Below are positions 44,045 through 54,940 of a stretch of DNA of 64,000 bases, piece after piece. The stretch is from positions 1,736,001-1,800,000 of the forward strand of contig NW_026776913.1 of assembly GCF_030936135.1 (NCBI RefSeq), written 5' to 3'. Origin of the DNA: Gavia stellata (lineage: Eukaryota > Chordata > Aves > Gaviiformes > Gaviidae). The stretch's first letter is position 1. Each line of letters begins with the position of its first letter. The translations under genes and the position numbers were made by a program. Under the pieces are notes generated by a model that worked only from the letters and a program-made list of their open reading frames with translations, searched no databases and was not told the origin of the DNA.

Positions 44045-45713
44045 GGAGAGGTGTTGTCAGTGGATTTTGAAAGGGGAGAGGGGTGGGGAGGGCAAACACA
44101 TGGTTATGATGCATCTGCAGAAATGAGACCTCTTTCTTAGCAGTGTAAGATCTCCTTAATCGAATATCACACCAGACTCTCTTCTGCAACATGTCATCAT
44201 AAGACGACCCTACATAGCAATGCCTTTCAAATGACCTACAAGCACTTTACAAACCCTGGTGAATACCACAGTGGCATTTTCTAAGCGTGCAAACCAAGAC
44301 AGAAAGCAACAAGCAGAGGACTTCATCCCTCCATGGCAAACCCGGTTCTCAACAAGCTTCACCCTCCTCCAGTTCTCATGCAACTTCGCCTTGCTCCTAA
44401 ATGTGTTTTCCCGATTATTTTGGTGGCAGATCTTTGCTGAACCTCTTAGTCTTTAGGAAATGACAGAAAATAGGTGGAACACAATGAAGAGAACCATAAC
44501 AGCTTGCTTTCTCGACCAAGTGGCACTTACATATCCGTTAACCTCCTGGTCAGAACAAAAGCATGCCTGAAATTCAGTCCAGTTGAACTGTTGAGAATGA
44601 CCTCTCTTCTAATTTGGTCCAGAATCTAGAACATTGGTCAGGAATGTAGTTTGGAGTAAGAGTGCACCTGTCTCCAGATCACTCATGTTTGGTGAAACAA
44701 ATGTCCAGTCCTTGACACAATGCTCCCAGAGCCAATACTTCAGCTAATCCAACACTTTCAGTGGAATTAGCTTGTTCAGACATAGACTTTTATAACTTTA
44801 ATGTCTAAAAAGATGAGTTCATTCTCTGGCCTCCTTTGATAGCGGGGAAGGATCAGCACTCTAGAGGGTGATATCATCTCCTCCTACAGTGGTCTTCAGG
44901 AGAACTGTACTTAGCATCGACTTGGCAGCTTAGTTTTCCCATAGGGAATGCCAAGTGCCCTGAGCCACATACTGGGCAACGCGTGCTCATTTGCACAAGG
45001 GAGGGACTCTTGCTCAGCGGGGCCATCCTTTGAAGACATGAGGGTTACAATTGTACCTTAAAGTCTCTCCAAAATTAAAAGGAAACCTCTCCTCTTCTCT
45101 AATCCCTGCCACAGTGTTGCCATTTTGTGCCAGGGGCTCTTTGCACAGCGGCAGCTATGAAGTGAGACCATGTGTCTTGGTACAGTCCTGTCCTGCCTGT
45201 CTTCTCATTCCAGCTCCTCTTTCCTTAGATACCCTCTCTGTGTCCTTGACACTGCTGAACCCAGATACAGGCAGCGTGGTGGTCAGTGCAGTCAGAGCTG
45301 TGGGGCATAAGCTAATGGGCACTCACACACCTCAGTGGACAGGCAGAGGTTGGGGCAGAGTGTATGGGGCCAGGGTGCCAAGACATGTCCCTTATGTTCT
45401 CAACTCTCTTAATCTCTCGCTGTCTCTTTCTCCATCTTGCTCGTATCTTAGGGATCCATCTCAATCCCTCAGCTCTCTCACAGTTGTCTCTCAGCCATCT
45501 ACATGGGATGTGATTTAGAGCGAGCAGTGAATCTGAGGCACCCTCCCCATGGAAGCACCTTCAGGAACAACGCACCCCAGTGTAGGTGGGGTGAATCACT
45601 GAGTAAAAGGGCTCCTCCATTCCAGGAGCTCTCTGGGCTGTCTAGGTGACTGCCTCGGCCATCTCCAACTCACGGTAAAGATATGAAGTTTGAGACAGGG
45701 AATCATCAGGGAC
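44045..45713. other. arm sequence without a recognised gene
   Basis: Mirror of 3,392-5,062. The only sizeable frame (45,051-45,518, +) corresponds to the minus-strand frame at 3,587-3,991 and shows no protein family. Confidence 0.5.
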
Positions 45714-46857
45714 CGTGTTTTTTCTGACCCAAGCGTTATGAAAGCCCAAAGAGGAGGCGTGGGCAAAGTGCTCTCTCTTTCAGCCACAGACATTCCCTGG
45801 GCAGGCAATCCAACAGGTACCAGGAATTTGCTGGAAACCTGTGCTTGATCATGATCCTGCACGGCCTCAGCCCCCACTCATCCGCGGGACACCCCCCGTC
45901 ACCATTTCCATGCTGAACAGGGAGTCCTGAGAACTCAGATGGGAATACTGACGTCCAGGTGCTGTGTCGCTGCAGGGAGGCAGCCCAAATGCATTCAGAA
46001 AGAGAAGATGAGGAGGAAAAGACGTTCAGCAAATGATCATCACCCCTGTTCCTTTCCCCTCCTCCTCAGGCAACATCACTTTTCCTCATTTGGCTTGGAC
46101 AGCTCAGGTGCCTTTTCTCTGGAATTCAGTTTTCCCTGCGCTTCTCTCCCTAGTTCACATCTGCTTCTAAGTCTCCTGTCTAACAGACCCTTGGCACTGC
46201 CTTTGACTAGCAAGCTAGTAACTCCTGGCCACTCTCGGTCAGTGGAAAGAGATGGACTGTCCCAGGACAGAATTGTCTCATCAGAAAGCAAATGTTTCAG
46301 GGAGTTGAGACCACTAATCCTGTGTAGTGTCCATTCTTCCCCAGGGTGAAGATCAGTCCATGGCACGATGCGTTGCCCTGAAAGCTTTTTTGCATGATGG
46401 AGCTTTTCTGTCGGGCCCCTCTTCCTGTTGCTTGAAAGCAGGACTTGGCTAACGTCTATGCCGGGTAGTATGGGGAATAACTTCATGCGTCATAATCTAA
46501 TGTGAGCAAATGGACATTCTCTCTCATTCCACAGAAATAGGCACCTCAGTGCGGCAACTCATCTCTCTCATGAGAGGAGGTTCTTCCAAGAAGAGCAGTT
46601 TGGCCCTCTCAAAGAACCTGTTCCTGCCCTTTCACGAGGAATGGAGCCCCTAAGCCAAGTGTGAATTCAGTCAGAGGAGGGAAAACCTCCATGTTGTCTC
46701 TGGCAGTGACTCCTTCCCGATTCCTTTGTACAACAAACACAGAAGCGCATGCCCTTCCTCAGGTTCCCTTCCTGCCAGGTGGGGAAAAGAAGGTCCTACA
46801 GCACTTCATGGAGAAAGAGGAATGGGACAAGCGGACATCACCAGTGGAGTTCCTCCT
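45714..46857. other. flank between right arm and provirus, no gene recognised
   Basis: Unique sequence. A frame at 46,661-47,053 runs into the LTR and is not considered a gene. Confidence 0.5.
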
Positions 46858-47478
46858 TGTGCTGGTTTTGGCTGGGATGGGGTTAACTTTCTTCATAGCA
46901 GCTAGTATGGGGCTGTGTTTTGGATTGTATGGGGCTGTGTTTTGGATTTGGGCTGGAAACAGTGTTGATAAAGCAGGGATGGTTTCGTTACTGCTGAACA
47001 GGGCTCACACAGAGCCAAGGCCTTTTCTGCTCCTCACCCCACCCCACCAGTGAGTGGGCTGGGGGTGCACGGGAAGTTGGGAGGGAACACAGCCGGGACA
47101 GCTGACCCCAACTGACCAAAGGGATATTCCATACCATATGACGTCATGCTCAGTATATAAAGCCGGGGGAGGAAGAAGGAAGGTGGGGACATTCGGAGTA
47201 ATGGCGTTTGTCTTCCCGAGCAACCGCTACGTGTGATAGAGCCCTGCTTCCCTGCAGATAGCTGAACACCTGCCTGCCGACGGGAAGTGGTGAATTAATT
47301 CCTTCTTTCGCTTTGCTTCTCCGCACAGTGTTTGTTTGCTCTACTTATTAAACTGTTTTTATCTCAGCCCATGAGTTTTCTCACTTTTACTCTTCTGGTT
47401 CTCTCCCCCACCCCACCTGGGGGGAGTGAGTGAGTGGCTGTGTGGTGCTTAGTTGCCAGCTGGGCTTAAACCACGACA
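46858..47478 (+). repeat. 5' LTR
   Basis: Begins tgtgctggttttggctggg and ends taaaccacgaca. It has a tandem ggggctgtgttttggatt pair (about 46,911-46,950), a full CRE, a TATA box and a possible attaaa signal at 47,347-47,352. The 5' end is set by agreement with the 3' LTR. Confidence 0.93.
47139..47161 (+). promoter_or_regulatory. CRE and TATA box in the 5' LTR
   Basis: The palindrome tgacgtca lies at 47,139-47,146, eight bases before tatataaa at 47,154-47,161, a compact core promoter. In the 3' LTR the same sites read tgacatca and tatgtcaa, so both are damaged there. Confidence 0.75.
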
Positions 47479-47486
47479 GTCCTTTT

Positions 47487-47504
47487 TGGCGCCCGAACAG
47501 GGAC
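47487..47504 (+). other. retroviral primer-binding site, lysine tRNA
   Basis: The 18 bases tggcgcccgaacagggac lie eight bases after the 5' LTR. This is the sequence complementary to the 3' end of tRNA-Lys(3) as used by lentiviruses; ERV-L elements are classically named for a leucine primer. Confidence 0.9.
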
Positions 47505-47624
47505 TCGAAGGGTTCGAGATAATAACAGATTCAACAGAACTTCTATCCTTTAAAAGTTATAGGTCAACATTAGTCTGTTTAATTTGCACCATGATCTTCT
47601 TTTTGCTTTTTGCGCTTTTTCAGT

Positions 47625-49382
47625 ATGCTCTGCTCTGCAGTAATTAGTGACATTTTGCCTGGAAGATTTGTTTTTAAAATGTTGACCTTGAGCTGGGTAA
47701 TCTGGTGTTTGGTCTCTGGGCTGAGGCCATTACTGTATTTTGGGTACCATCTCATGGAGATACTTCACAATTATACTCCTTCTGAGAGTTTTTTTGTGGA
47801 GGAAATACAGAACAGCACCCTTGCTTCCTTCTTCTGTGATGTTGTCTCCCTCATGACAATGACCTCTCAGTACCTTGAACATCCTTGGGCAGTTAAAATA
47901 CTTCTATTGATATTCCTTAGACATATTGCTTCAGTTTTCTCTAAGGTCAACAAGCAATTTAGGAATATGACCCAGGTTCCACGAGAGTATGGTCATGGGT
48001 GGCACGGCATGTGGGAGAATATGGGCAGGTATCTAGAGAACTTCTCACCTCCAATGATCTGGACTTTCACCCCTGAACAATTACAGGATCCTGATGAAGT
48101 GGTAGAATGTTTGAAAAAAAAATGCCAGGGCTACTCCAGAGAGGCACAACTTACCGCACTGTGCTGGGCCCTCGCCAGCATCTACCAAACACTGCTTGAT
48201 ACTATGCAGCACCCTCAGGGAGAAGAGAGGGGAAATAAATCAGGCACTGTATCTGTCGCCCCTATAACTAAAAAGAAACAGTGGAAGCGGAAATCAGCTC
48301 GTTTAGTAAGGGATGAAGAAGCTTCTCCTAAGAGGGAAAAAGAATCAGAAGAGGCAGCCTCTTCTGCAGCAGAGCAGCCACAGGAACAGGACGAAGATAC
48401 TGAGATAATCAATGAAACGGAAACCACCCGCTCCCTATCCCTAAGTGAGCTACGAGACATGCGAAAAGATTTCAGCCGTCAACCAGGTGAGCTAATTCTC
48501 AGCTGGTTACTTCGTTGCTGGGATATTGGGGCCAGTAGTCAGGAATTGGAGGGTAAAGAAGCCCGGCAGCTGGGATCGCTTGCTAAGGACAAGGCCATCG
48601 ACAAAGGTATTGGAAAAAAGGCAGGAGTCCTCAGTCTTTGGCAGCGACTCCTATCAAGTGTGAAGGACAGGTATCCCTTCAAGGAAGAACTTGCAAACTC
48701 TCGAAGGAAATGGACCAACATCGAGGGGGGCATCCAGTATCTAAGGGAATTAGCTGTGTTGGAGGTAATCTATAATGACCACGCATGCAAAGACCCGGAT
48801 GAAATCCAATGCACACGGTCCATGTGGCGCAAGTTTGTACGGAATGCAGCAACGTCTTACACCCACACCCTGGCGATAATGAACTGGACAGACATTGAGG
48901 CACCAACTATAGATGAACTGGCCAGGCAACTCCGAGAATACGAAGATAACCTTGCTCCCTCCATGTGTGCTTGTGTCTCGGCTGTGGACAGACACAGACT
49001 GACTCAAAACATGTTTGAGCAAGCTGAGAAGGGTAGGTTTTCCTCATCCACTCCAACCAGAGCCTCGGCTATTAAGAGTCAACTTTTCCCTGTTCAGGCG
49101 AAAGGGTACCGGTGGCGCACACCACGTGCAACCCTGTGGTTCTTCCTGCGTGACCAGGGGGAGGACATGAGGAAGTGGGATGGTCAACCTACCTGGAGAC
49201 TAGAAGCTCGGGTGCAGGAACTGCAAGGAAAAACAACAGCTAAAAAGCATCCGTCCAGAAAAATAACTGCTCCAGTGTCTGTTGGACAAAGTAGAAGGGC
49301 TGACGGTACTTTTGATCCTGATGAAGGGACTTCTGTTATGCACGTACAAAAAACAAGTAATGAAGACTCAGACCAGGAGTAG
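47625..49382 (+). CDS. ERV-L-like gag, open reading frame
   Basis: A 585-codon frame from ATG 47,625 to TAG 49,380-49,382; an upstream extension needs a TTG start. The N-terminal part is hydrophobic. The middle (about residues 195-260) is Lys/Glu-rich. The later part holds a capsid-like region with SLWQRLL, and TPRATLWFFLRDQGEDMRKW near residues 505-525, a pattern I associate with avian ERV-L gag. No CCHC zinc knuckle is seen. The frame is undamaged, unlike pol. The stop is followed in the same frame by pro-pol without any other stop, so a read-through polyprotein is possible. The product would be a structural polyprotein; current expression is unknown. Confidence 0.85.
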   Translation: MLCSAVISDILPGRFVFKMLTLSWVIWCLVSGLRPLLYFGYHLMEILHNYTPSESFFVEEIQNSTLASFFCDVVSLMTMTSQYLEHPWAVKILLLIFLRHIASVFSKVNKQFRNMTQVPREYGHGWHGMWENMGRYLENFSPPMIWTFTPEQLQDPDEVVECLKKKCQGYSREAQLTALCWALASIYQTLLDTMQHPQGEERGNKSGTVSVAPITKKKQWKRKSARLVRDEEASPKREKESEEAASSAAEQPQEQDEDTEIINETETTRSLSLSELRDMRKDFSRQPGELILSWLLRCWDIGASSQELEGKEARQLGSLAKDKAIDKGIGKKAGVLSLWQRLLSSVKDRYPFKEELANSRRKWTNIEGGIQYLRELAVLEVIYNDHACKDPDEIQCTRSMWRKFVRNAATSYTHTLAIMNWTDIEAPTIDELARQLREYEDNLAPSMCACVSAVDRHRLTQNMFEQAEKGRFSSSTPTRASAIKSQLFPVQAKGYRWRTPRATLWFFLRDQGEDMRKWDGQPTWRLEARVQELQGKTTAKKHPSRKITAPVSVGQSRRADGTFDPDEGTSVMHVQKTSNEDSDQE

Positions 49383-50927
49383 AGGGGCCCTGCCTTCGGC
49401 CAGGCGGAGGAAAGGGACAACCGAGTTTACTGGACTGTGTGGATTCGATGGCCTGGCACATCAGCCCCACAGGAGTATAAAGCTCTAGTGGACACCGGTG
49501 CACAGTGTACTCTAATTCCATCAGATTACAAGGGGGCGGAATCCATCTGTATTTCTGGAGTGACAGGGGGATCCCAAGAACTGTCTGTGTTGGAGGCTGA
49601 AGTAAGCCTAACTGGGAATGAGTGGCAAAAGCACCCTATTGTGACTGGTCCAGAGGCTCCATGCATCCTTGGCATAGACTATCTCAGGAGAGGGTACTTC
49701 AGAGACCCAAAAGGGTATCGATGGGCTTTTGGTATAGCTGCTTTGAATACGGAGGAAATTAAACAGCTGTCTAGCTTGCCTGGTCTCTCAGAGGATCCTT
49801 CTGTGGTGGGGTTGCTGCAAGTTAAAGAACAGCAGGTGCCAATTGCTACCATGACAGTGCATCGGCGACAATATCGCACCAATCGAGACTCCCTGGTTCC
49901 CATCCACAACTTGATCCGTCAACTGGAAAGTCAAGGAGTGATCAGTAAGACTCATTCACCCTTTAATAGTCCCATATGGCCCGTGCAAAAATCTAACGGA
50001 GAGTGGCGGTTAACAGTGGACTATCGAGGCCTGAACGAAGTCACACCGCCGCTGAGTGCTGCCGTACCAGACATGCTAGAACTTCAGTATGAACTGGAGT
50101 CAAAGGCTGCCAAATGGTATGCAACAATAGATATCGCCAATGCGTTTTTCTCGATCCCTCTGGCAGCAGAGTGCAGGCCACAGTTTGCTTTCACATGGAG
50201 GGGTATCCAGTACACCTGGAATCGACTGCCCCAGGGGTGGAAACATAGTCCTACCATTTGTCATGGGTTGATACAGACTGCACTGGAACAAGGCGAAGCT
50301 CCCGAACACCTGCAGTATATTGATGACATCATTGTGTGGGGCAACACAGCGGAGGAAGCGTTTGAGAAGGGGAGAAGAATAATCCAGATTCTCCTGAAAG
50401 CTGGTTTTGCTATAAAACAAAGTAAGGTCAAAGGGCCTGCACAGGAAATTCAGTTTTTAGGAATAAAATGGCAGGATGGGCGTCGTCATATCCCAATGGA
50501 TGTGATCAATAAAATAACAGCCATGTCTCCACCAACTAACAAAAAGGAAACACAAGCTTTCTTAGGTGTTGTGGGTTTCTGGAGAATGCATATTCCAAGT
50601 TATAGTCTGATCGTGAGCCCTCTCTATCGAGTGACCTGGAAGAAGAACGACTTTGAATGGGGCCCTGAACAGCAGCAAGCCTTTGAACAAATTAAACAGG
50701 AGATAGTTCGTGCAGTAGCGCTTGGGCCGGTCCGGACAGGACAAGATGTGAAAAATGTACTTTACACCTCAGCCGGGGATAACGGCCCCACCTGGAGCCT
50801 CTGGCAGAAAGCACCTGGGGAGACTCGAGGTCGGCCTCTAGGGTTTTGGAGCCGGGGATATAGGGGATCTGAAGCCCGTTACACTCCAACTGAAAAAGAA
50901 ATATTAGCAGCGTATGAAGGAATTTGA
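49383..50927 (+). pseudogene. ERV-L-like pol, protease and reverse transcriptase part
   Basis: The frame is continuous with gag after the TAG. The protease active site DTG is at 49,491-49,499, in an LVDTGAQCTLIP context. The reverse transcriptase has its first catalytic aspartate in ATIDIANAFFS (codon 50,130-50,132) and the catalytic YIDD at 50,316-50,327, followed by thumb and connection sequence. The frame ends at an in-frame TGA at 50,925-50,927, before RNase H. A real pol would run on, so this is a break. Protease and RT themselves show no lesion by eye. Confidence 0.9.
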
Positions 50928-51620
50928 GCTGCTTCGGAAGTAGTTGGTACTGAAGCACAGCTCCTTTTGGCCCCTCGATTGCCTGTGCTGGGCTGGATGT
51001 TCAAAGGGAAGATCCCCTCTACGCATCACGCAACTGATGCTACATGGAGTAAGTGGGTTGCACTGATAACGCAACGAGCTCGGATGGGAAACCCCGACCG
51101 CCCGGGAATCCTGGAAGTGATCATGGACTGGCCAGAGGGCCGAAACTTCGGAGTGTCACCAGAGGAGGTGACTCGTGCTGAAGAGGCCCCTCTGTATAAT
51201 GAATTATCAGAGACTGAGAAGCAATATGCCCTGTTTACAGATGGATCCTGTCGTATTGTGGGAAAACATCGAAGGTGGAAAGCTGCTGTGTGGAGTCCTA
51301 CGCGACAAGTTGCAGAAACTGCTGAAGGACAAGGTGAATCAAGTCAGTTTGCAGAGGTGAAAGCCATTCAGCTGGCTTTAGATATTGCTGAACGAGGGAA
51401 ATGGCCAGTACTTTATCTCTATACGGACTCATGGATGGTGGCAAATGCCCTGTGGGGGTGGCTACAGCAATGGAAGCAGAGCAACTGGCAGCGCAGAGGT
51501 AAGCCCATCTGGGCTGCTGAATTATGGCAAGGTATTGCTGCTCGGGTAGAGAACCTGGTTGTCAAAGTACGTCATGTAGATGCTCACATACCCAAGAGTC
51601 GTGCCACTGAAGAACATTGA
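50928..51620 (+). pseudogene. ERV-L-like pol, RNase H part
   Basis: Same frame, after the TGA. The RNase H signature FTDGSC has its aspartate codon at 51,240-51,242, and a further TDS is near 51,424-51,432. It ends at a second in-frame TGA (51,618-51,620) just after a VDAHIPKS element. The domain is recognisable but cut off on both sides by stops. Confidence 0.85.
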
Positions 51621-52560
51621 AACAATGAGCGGGTGGACCAAGCTGCTAGAATTGAAGTGGCTCAGGTGGATCTGGATTGGGAACATAAGGGTGAGCTATT
51701 TGTAGCTCGATGGGCCCATGACACATCAGGACATTTAGGAAGGGATGCAACATACAAATGGGCTCGTGGTCGAGGGGTGGACTTGACCATTGATGCCATT
51801 GCACAGGTTATCCATGAATGTGAAACATGTGCCATAATCAAACACACTAAGCAGCTAAAGCCTTTTTGGTATAGGGCGATGGCTGAAATATCAATACGGG
51901 GAAGCCTGGCAGGTTGATTATATCACACTACCACGAACCCCCCACGGGAAGCAGCATGTGCTTACAATGGTGGAAGCAACTACCAGATGGTTGGAAACAT
52001 ACCCTGTGACCCATGCCACTGCCCGGAACATCTTGGGCCTTGAAAAGCAAGTTTTATGGCGACACGGCACCCCTGAAAGAATTGAATCAGACAACGGGAC
52101 TCATTTCCGAAACAACCTCATTAACACCTGGGCCAAGGAGCATGGCATTGACTGGGTGTATCACATCCCCTACCATGCACCAGCCTCTGGGAAAATGGAA
52201 CGATACAACGCACTGTTAAAAACGACACTGAAAGCAATGGGTGCTGGGACATTTAAGCATTGGGATACACATTCAGCAGAAGCCACTTGGCTAGTTAACA
52301 CTAGAGGCTCTGCCAGTCGACCTGGCCCTGCCCAATCAAAACCCCTGTGCACTGTGGAAGGAGATAAGATTCCCGTAGTACATATAAGGAACTTGCTGGG
52401 AAAAGCAGTCTGGGTTATTCCTTCCTCAGGAAAAGGTAAACCTATTCGCCGGGTTATTTTTGCTCAAGGACCTGGGTACACTTGGTGGGTAATGCAGAAG
52501 AATGGGGAAGTCCAGTGTGTACCTCAAGGTGATTTAATTCTGGGTGAAACTAATCCATAA
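51621..52560 (+). pseudogene. ERV-L-like pol, integrase part
   Basis: The zinc-binding HHCC is present: H codons 51,717 and 51,732, C codons 51,819 and 51,828. The frame then shifts near 51,870-51,885. The catalytic core continues in the next frame with aspartate in WQVDYITLP (about 51,914), aspartate in ESDNGTHF (52,090-52,092) and glutamate in GKMERYN (52,198-52,200), giving D-35-E spacing. The C-terminal SH3-like part ends at the stop 52,558-52,560. No dUTPase domain follows. Confidence 0.88.
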
Positions 52561-52938
52561 TTTGAGTTATATATTACAGAAATTACTATAGCAGGAACCA
52601 CCTGAACCAATGAAGGACAAGCCTTACAAGAAGCAGTGCAAGTGCAGCAGTGACCCGACCTGAGCTAGCTGTGGTGCCCAATAACTCCATGCAATACAAC
52701 ACCTCTTCTCTCCTGAGTGACCACCATAACAGATGGAGCCCAAAGTTATGGACTACATGAACTCAATGGACATTTATGGACATTTTAGAAATATTTTACA
52801 GGGGTGGTCCATAGACTAAGGGAAGGATATCTGTGTACTATATCAAAGGATGGGAAGGGCGATGATAGGGAATGAGAACGTTTTGGATGGTGTGAGACCT
52901 GAGCATGATGTAAATGGTATGGAATAAGGGGTGGAGAA
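52561..52938 (+). other. pol-to-LTR region with polypurine tract, no env
   Basis: About 380 bases with no envelope reading frame. The end, ggaataaggggtggagaa (52,921-52,938), is purine-rich and abuts the 3' LTR, as expected for the plus-strand primer. Confidence 0.75.
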
Positions 52939-53556
52939 TGTGCTGGTTTTGGCTGGGATGGGGTTAACTTTCTTCATAGCAGCTAGTATGGGGCTGTGTT
53001 TTGGATTGTATGGGGCTGTGTTTTGGATTTGGGCTGGAAACAATGTTGATAAAGCAGGGATGGTTTAGTTACTGCTGAACAGGGCTCACACAGCACCAAG
53101 GCCTTTTCTGCTCCTCACCCCACCCCACCGGTGAGTGGACTGGGGGTGCACGGGAAGTTGGGAGGGAACACAGCCGGGACAGCTGACCCCAACTGACCAA
53201 AGGGATATTCCATACCATATGACATCATGCTCAGTATGTCAAGCTGGGGGAGGAAGAAGGAAGGTGGGGACATTCGGAGTAATGGCGTTTGTCTTCCCGA
53301 GCAACCGCTACGCGTGATAGAGCCCTGCTTCCCTGCAGATAGCTGAACACATGCCTGCCGACAGGAAGTGGTGAATTAATTCCTTCTTTCGCTTTGCTTC
53401 TCCGCGCGGTGTTCTTTGCTCTACCTATTAAACTGTTTTTATCTCAGCCCACGAGTTTTCTCACTTTTACTCTTCTGGTTCTCTCCCCCACCCCACCTGG
53501 GGGGAGTGAGTGAGCGGCTGTGTGGTGATTAGTCCGGCTGGGCTTAAACCACGACA
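52939..53556 (+). repeat. 3' LTR
   Basis: 618 bases, matching the 5' LTR throughout. Differences include the loss of the CRE and TATA motifs (53,220-53,243), a cgcgcggtg variant near 53,403 and small indels near the 3' end. Confidence 0.93.
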
Positions 53557-54552
53557 GGAGTTCAGTCCAGTTGGCAGCCGGTCACAAGTGGTGTCCCCCA
53601 GGGCTCAGGTTTGGTGTTGGTCTTGTTTAATATATTTATGGATGATCTGGATGAGGGGATCGAGTGCTCCCTCAGCAAGTTTGCAGATGACACCAAGTTG
53701 TGTGGGAGTGTTGATCTGCTTGAGGGTCGGAAGGCTCTGCAGAGGGATCTGGACAGGCTGGATTGATGGGCCAAGGCCAACTCTATGTGGTTCAACAAGG
53801 CCAAGTGCCGGGTCCTGCACTTGGGTCACAACAACGCCATGCAACACTACAGGCTTGGGGACGAGTGCCTGGAAAGATGACCCGCAGAAAAGGACCTGGG
53901 GGTGTTGATCGACAGCTGGCTGAAGATGAGCCAGCAGTGTGCCCAGGTGGCCAAGAAGGCCAACGGCATCCTGGCCTGTATCAGAAATAGTGTGGCCAGC
54001 AGGAGTAAGGAGGTGATTGTCCCCCTGTACTCGGTGCTGGTGAGTCTGCACCTCAACTGCTGTGTTCAGTTTTGGGCCCGTCACTACAAGAAGGACATTG
54101 AGGTGCTGAAGCGTGTCCAACAAAGACCAATGAAGCTGATGAAGGGTCCAGAGAACAAGTGTTATGAGGAATGGCTAAGGGAACTGGAGAACAGGAGGCT
54201 CAGGGAGACCTTATCGCTCTCTACAACTACCTGAAAGGAGGTTGTAGTGAGGTGGGTGTTGGTTTCTTTTCCCAGGTAACAAGTGATAGGACAAGAGGAA
54301 ACAGCCTCAAGTTGTGCCAGGGGAGCTTTAGATTGGATATTAGGAAAAATTTCTTCACCAAAAGGGTTATCAAGCGTAGGAGCAGGCTGTGCAGGGAAGT
54401 GGTTAAGTCACCATCCCTGGGGTATTTCAAAGATGCGTAGATGTGGCGCTTAGGGACTTGGTTTAGTGGTGGACATGGTAGCGTCAGGTTAACGGTGGGA
54501 CTCGGTGGTCTTAAAGGTCTTTTCCAACCTAAATGATTCTATGATTTTATGT
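53557..54552 (+). mobile_element. CR1 LINE fragment next to the provirus
   Basis: It begins directly after the 3' LTR inside the reverse-transcriptase region: agtggtgtcccccagggctc (GVPQG), tttgcagatgacaccaag (FADDT, about 53,681), then ccaagaaggccaacggcatc, the C-terminal domain with broken frames (54,000-54,430), and the 3' end ttttccaacctaaatgattc at about 54,520. The missing 5' part is not obvious before the 5' LTR. Confidence 0.92.
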
Positions 54553-54559
54553 TTCTACT

Positions 54560-54940
54560 TTTTGCCCATCCCTCTGGCCTGTCTATGTCCTTTGGGATGG
54601 CAGCTGTGGACTGCAGTATAGTTTCTGCTCTCCTCAATATAGTTGCATCTACAAATGCTATGAAAATGAACTCTCTCATCTCCTGCAGGTCATTAAAAAC
54701 ACATGAAACAGAGCAGGTAGCACGACAGACTCTTGCAGGACCCTTTTAGCTAGATGCCTCCAGGCAGAGTACCACACATTGACCTCATCCCTCTGAGCTC
54801 CACCATCCGACTGTTGTTTTAGCCATCTACTGACTCACCCACGCAGGCCATCATATCCTAACTTGGGCACAAGAATAATGTGGGAGATGATGCTGAAAAC
54901 TTCACTGACTTCCAGGTTAAAAGACAACCACTGCTCTCCC
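54560..54940 (-). mobile_element. CR1 LINE fragment, antisense
   Basis: Read on minus it resembles an old CR1 reverse-transcriptase part; on plus one sees catctacaaatgctatgaa, tcttgcaggacccttttag and cacccacgcaggccatcat in the usual reversed CR1 order. Strongly diverged. Confidence 0.5.

Larger units (their letters stand above)
30141..45713 (-). repeat. right arm of the large inverted repeat
   Basis: Reverse-complement counterpart of 3,392-19,938. The outer breakpoint at 45,713 is the last base equal to the left arm (gggaatcatcagggac); beyond it the sequence is unrelated to the truncated OR that follows in the left flank. Compared with the left arm it lacks the 1.46 kb segment and the (TA)n run and has about 0.5 kb extra between the OR gene and repeat R (41,000-41,480 region). 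Non-coding identity looks like 95-98% by eye. Confidence 0.9.
46858..53556 (+). mobile_element. ERV-L-like endogenous retrovirus, near full length
   Basis: A 6.7-kb provirus: 5' LTR 46,858-47,478, primer site 47,487-47,504, gag, pro-pol, polypurine tract, 3' LTR 52,939-53,556. There is no env between pol and the 3' LTR, as known for ERV-L (class III) elements. The two LTRs differ at about 20 positions plus small indels in about 620 bases. A clean target duplication is not seen: ggagttc directly follows the 3' LTR and also occurs five bases before the 5' LTR (46,846-46,852). It lies 1.1 kb outside the right arm and has no counterpart near the left arm. Confidence 0.95.

Noticed and set aside
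46661-47053. 130-codon frame entering the 5' LTR
   Set aside because: Half of it is LTR sequence; no homology or conserved start.
52561-52938. A remnant env between pol and the 3' LTR
   Set aside because: Only 380 bases, no transmembrane or cleavage motif, several stops.
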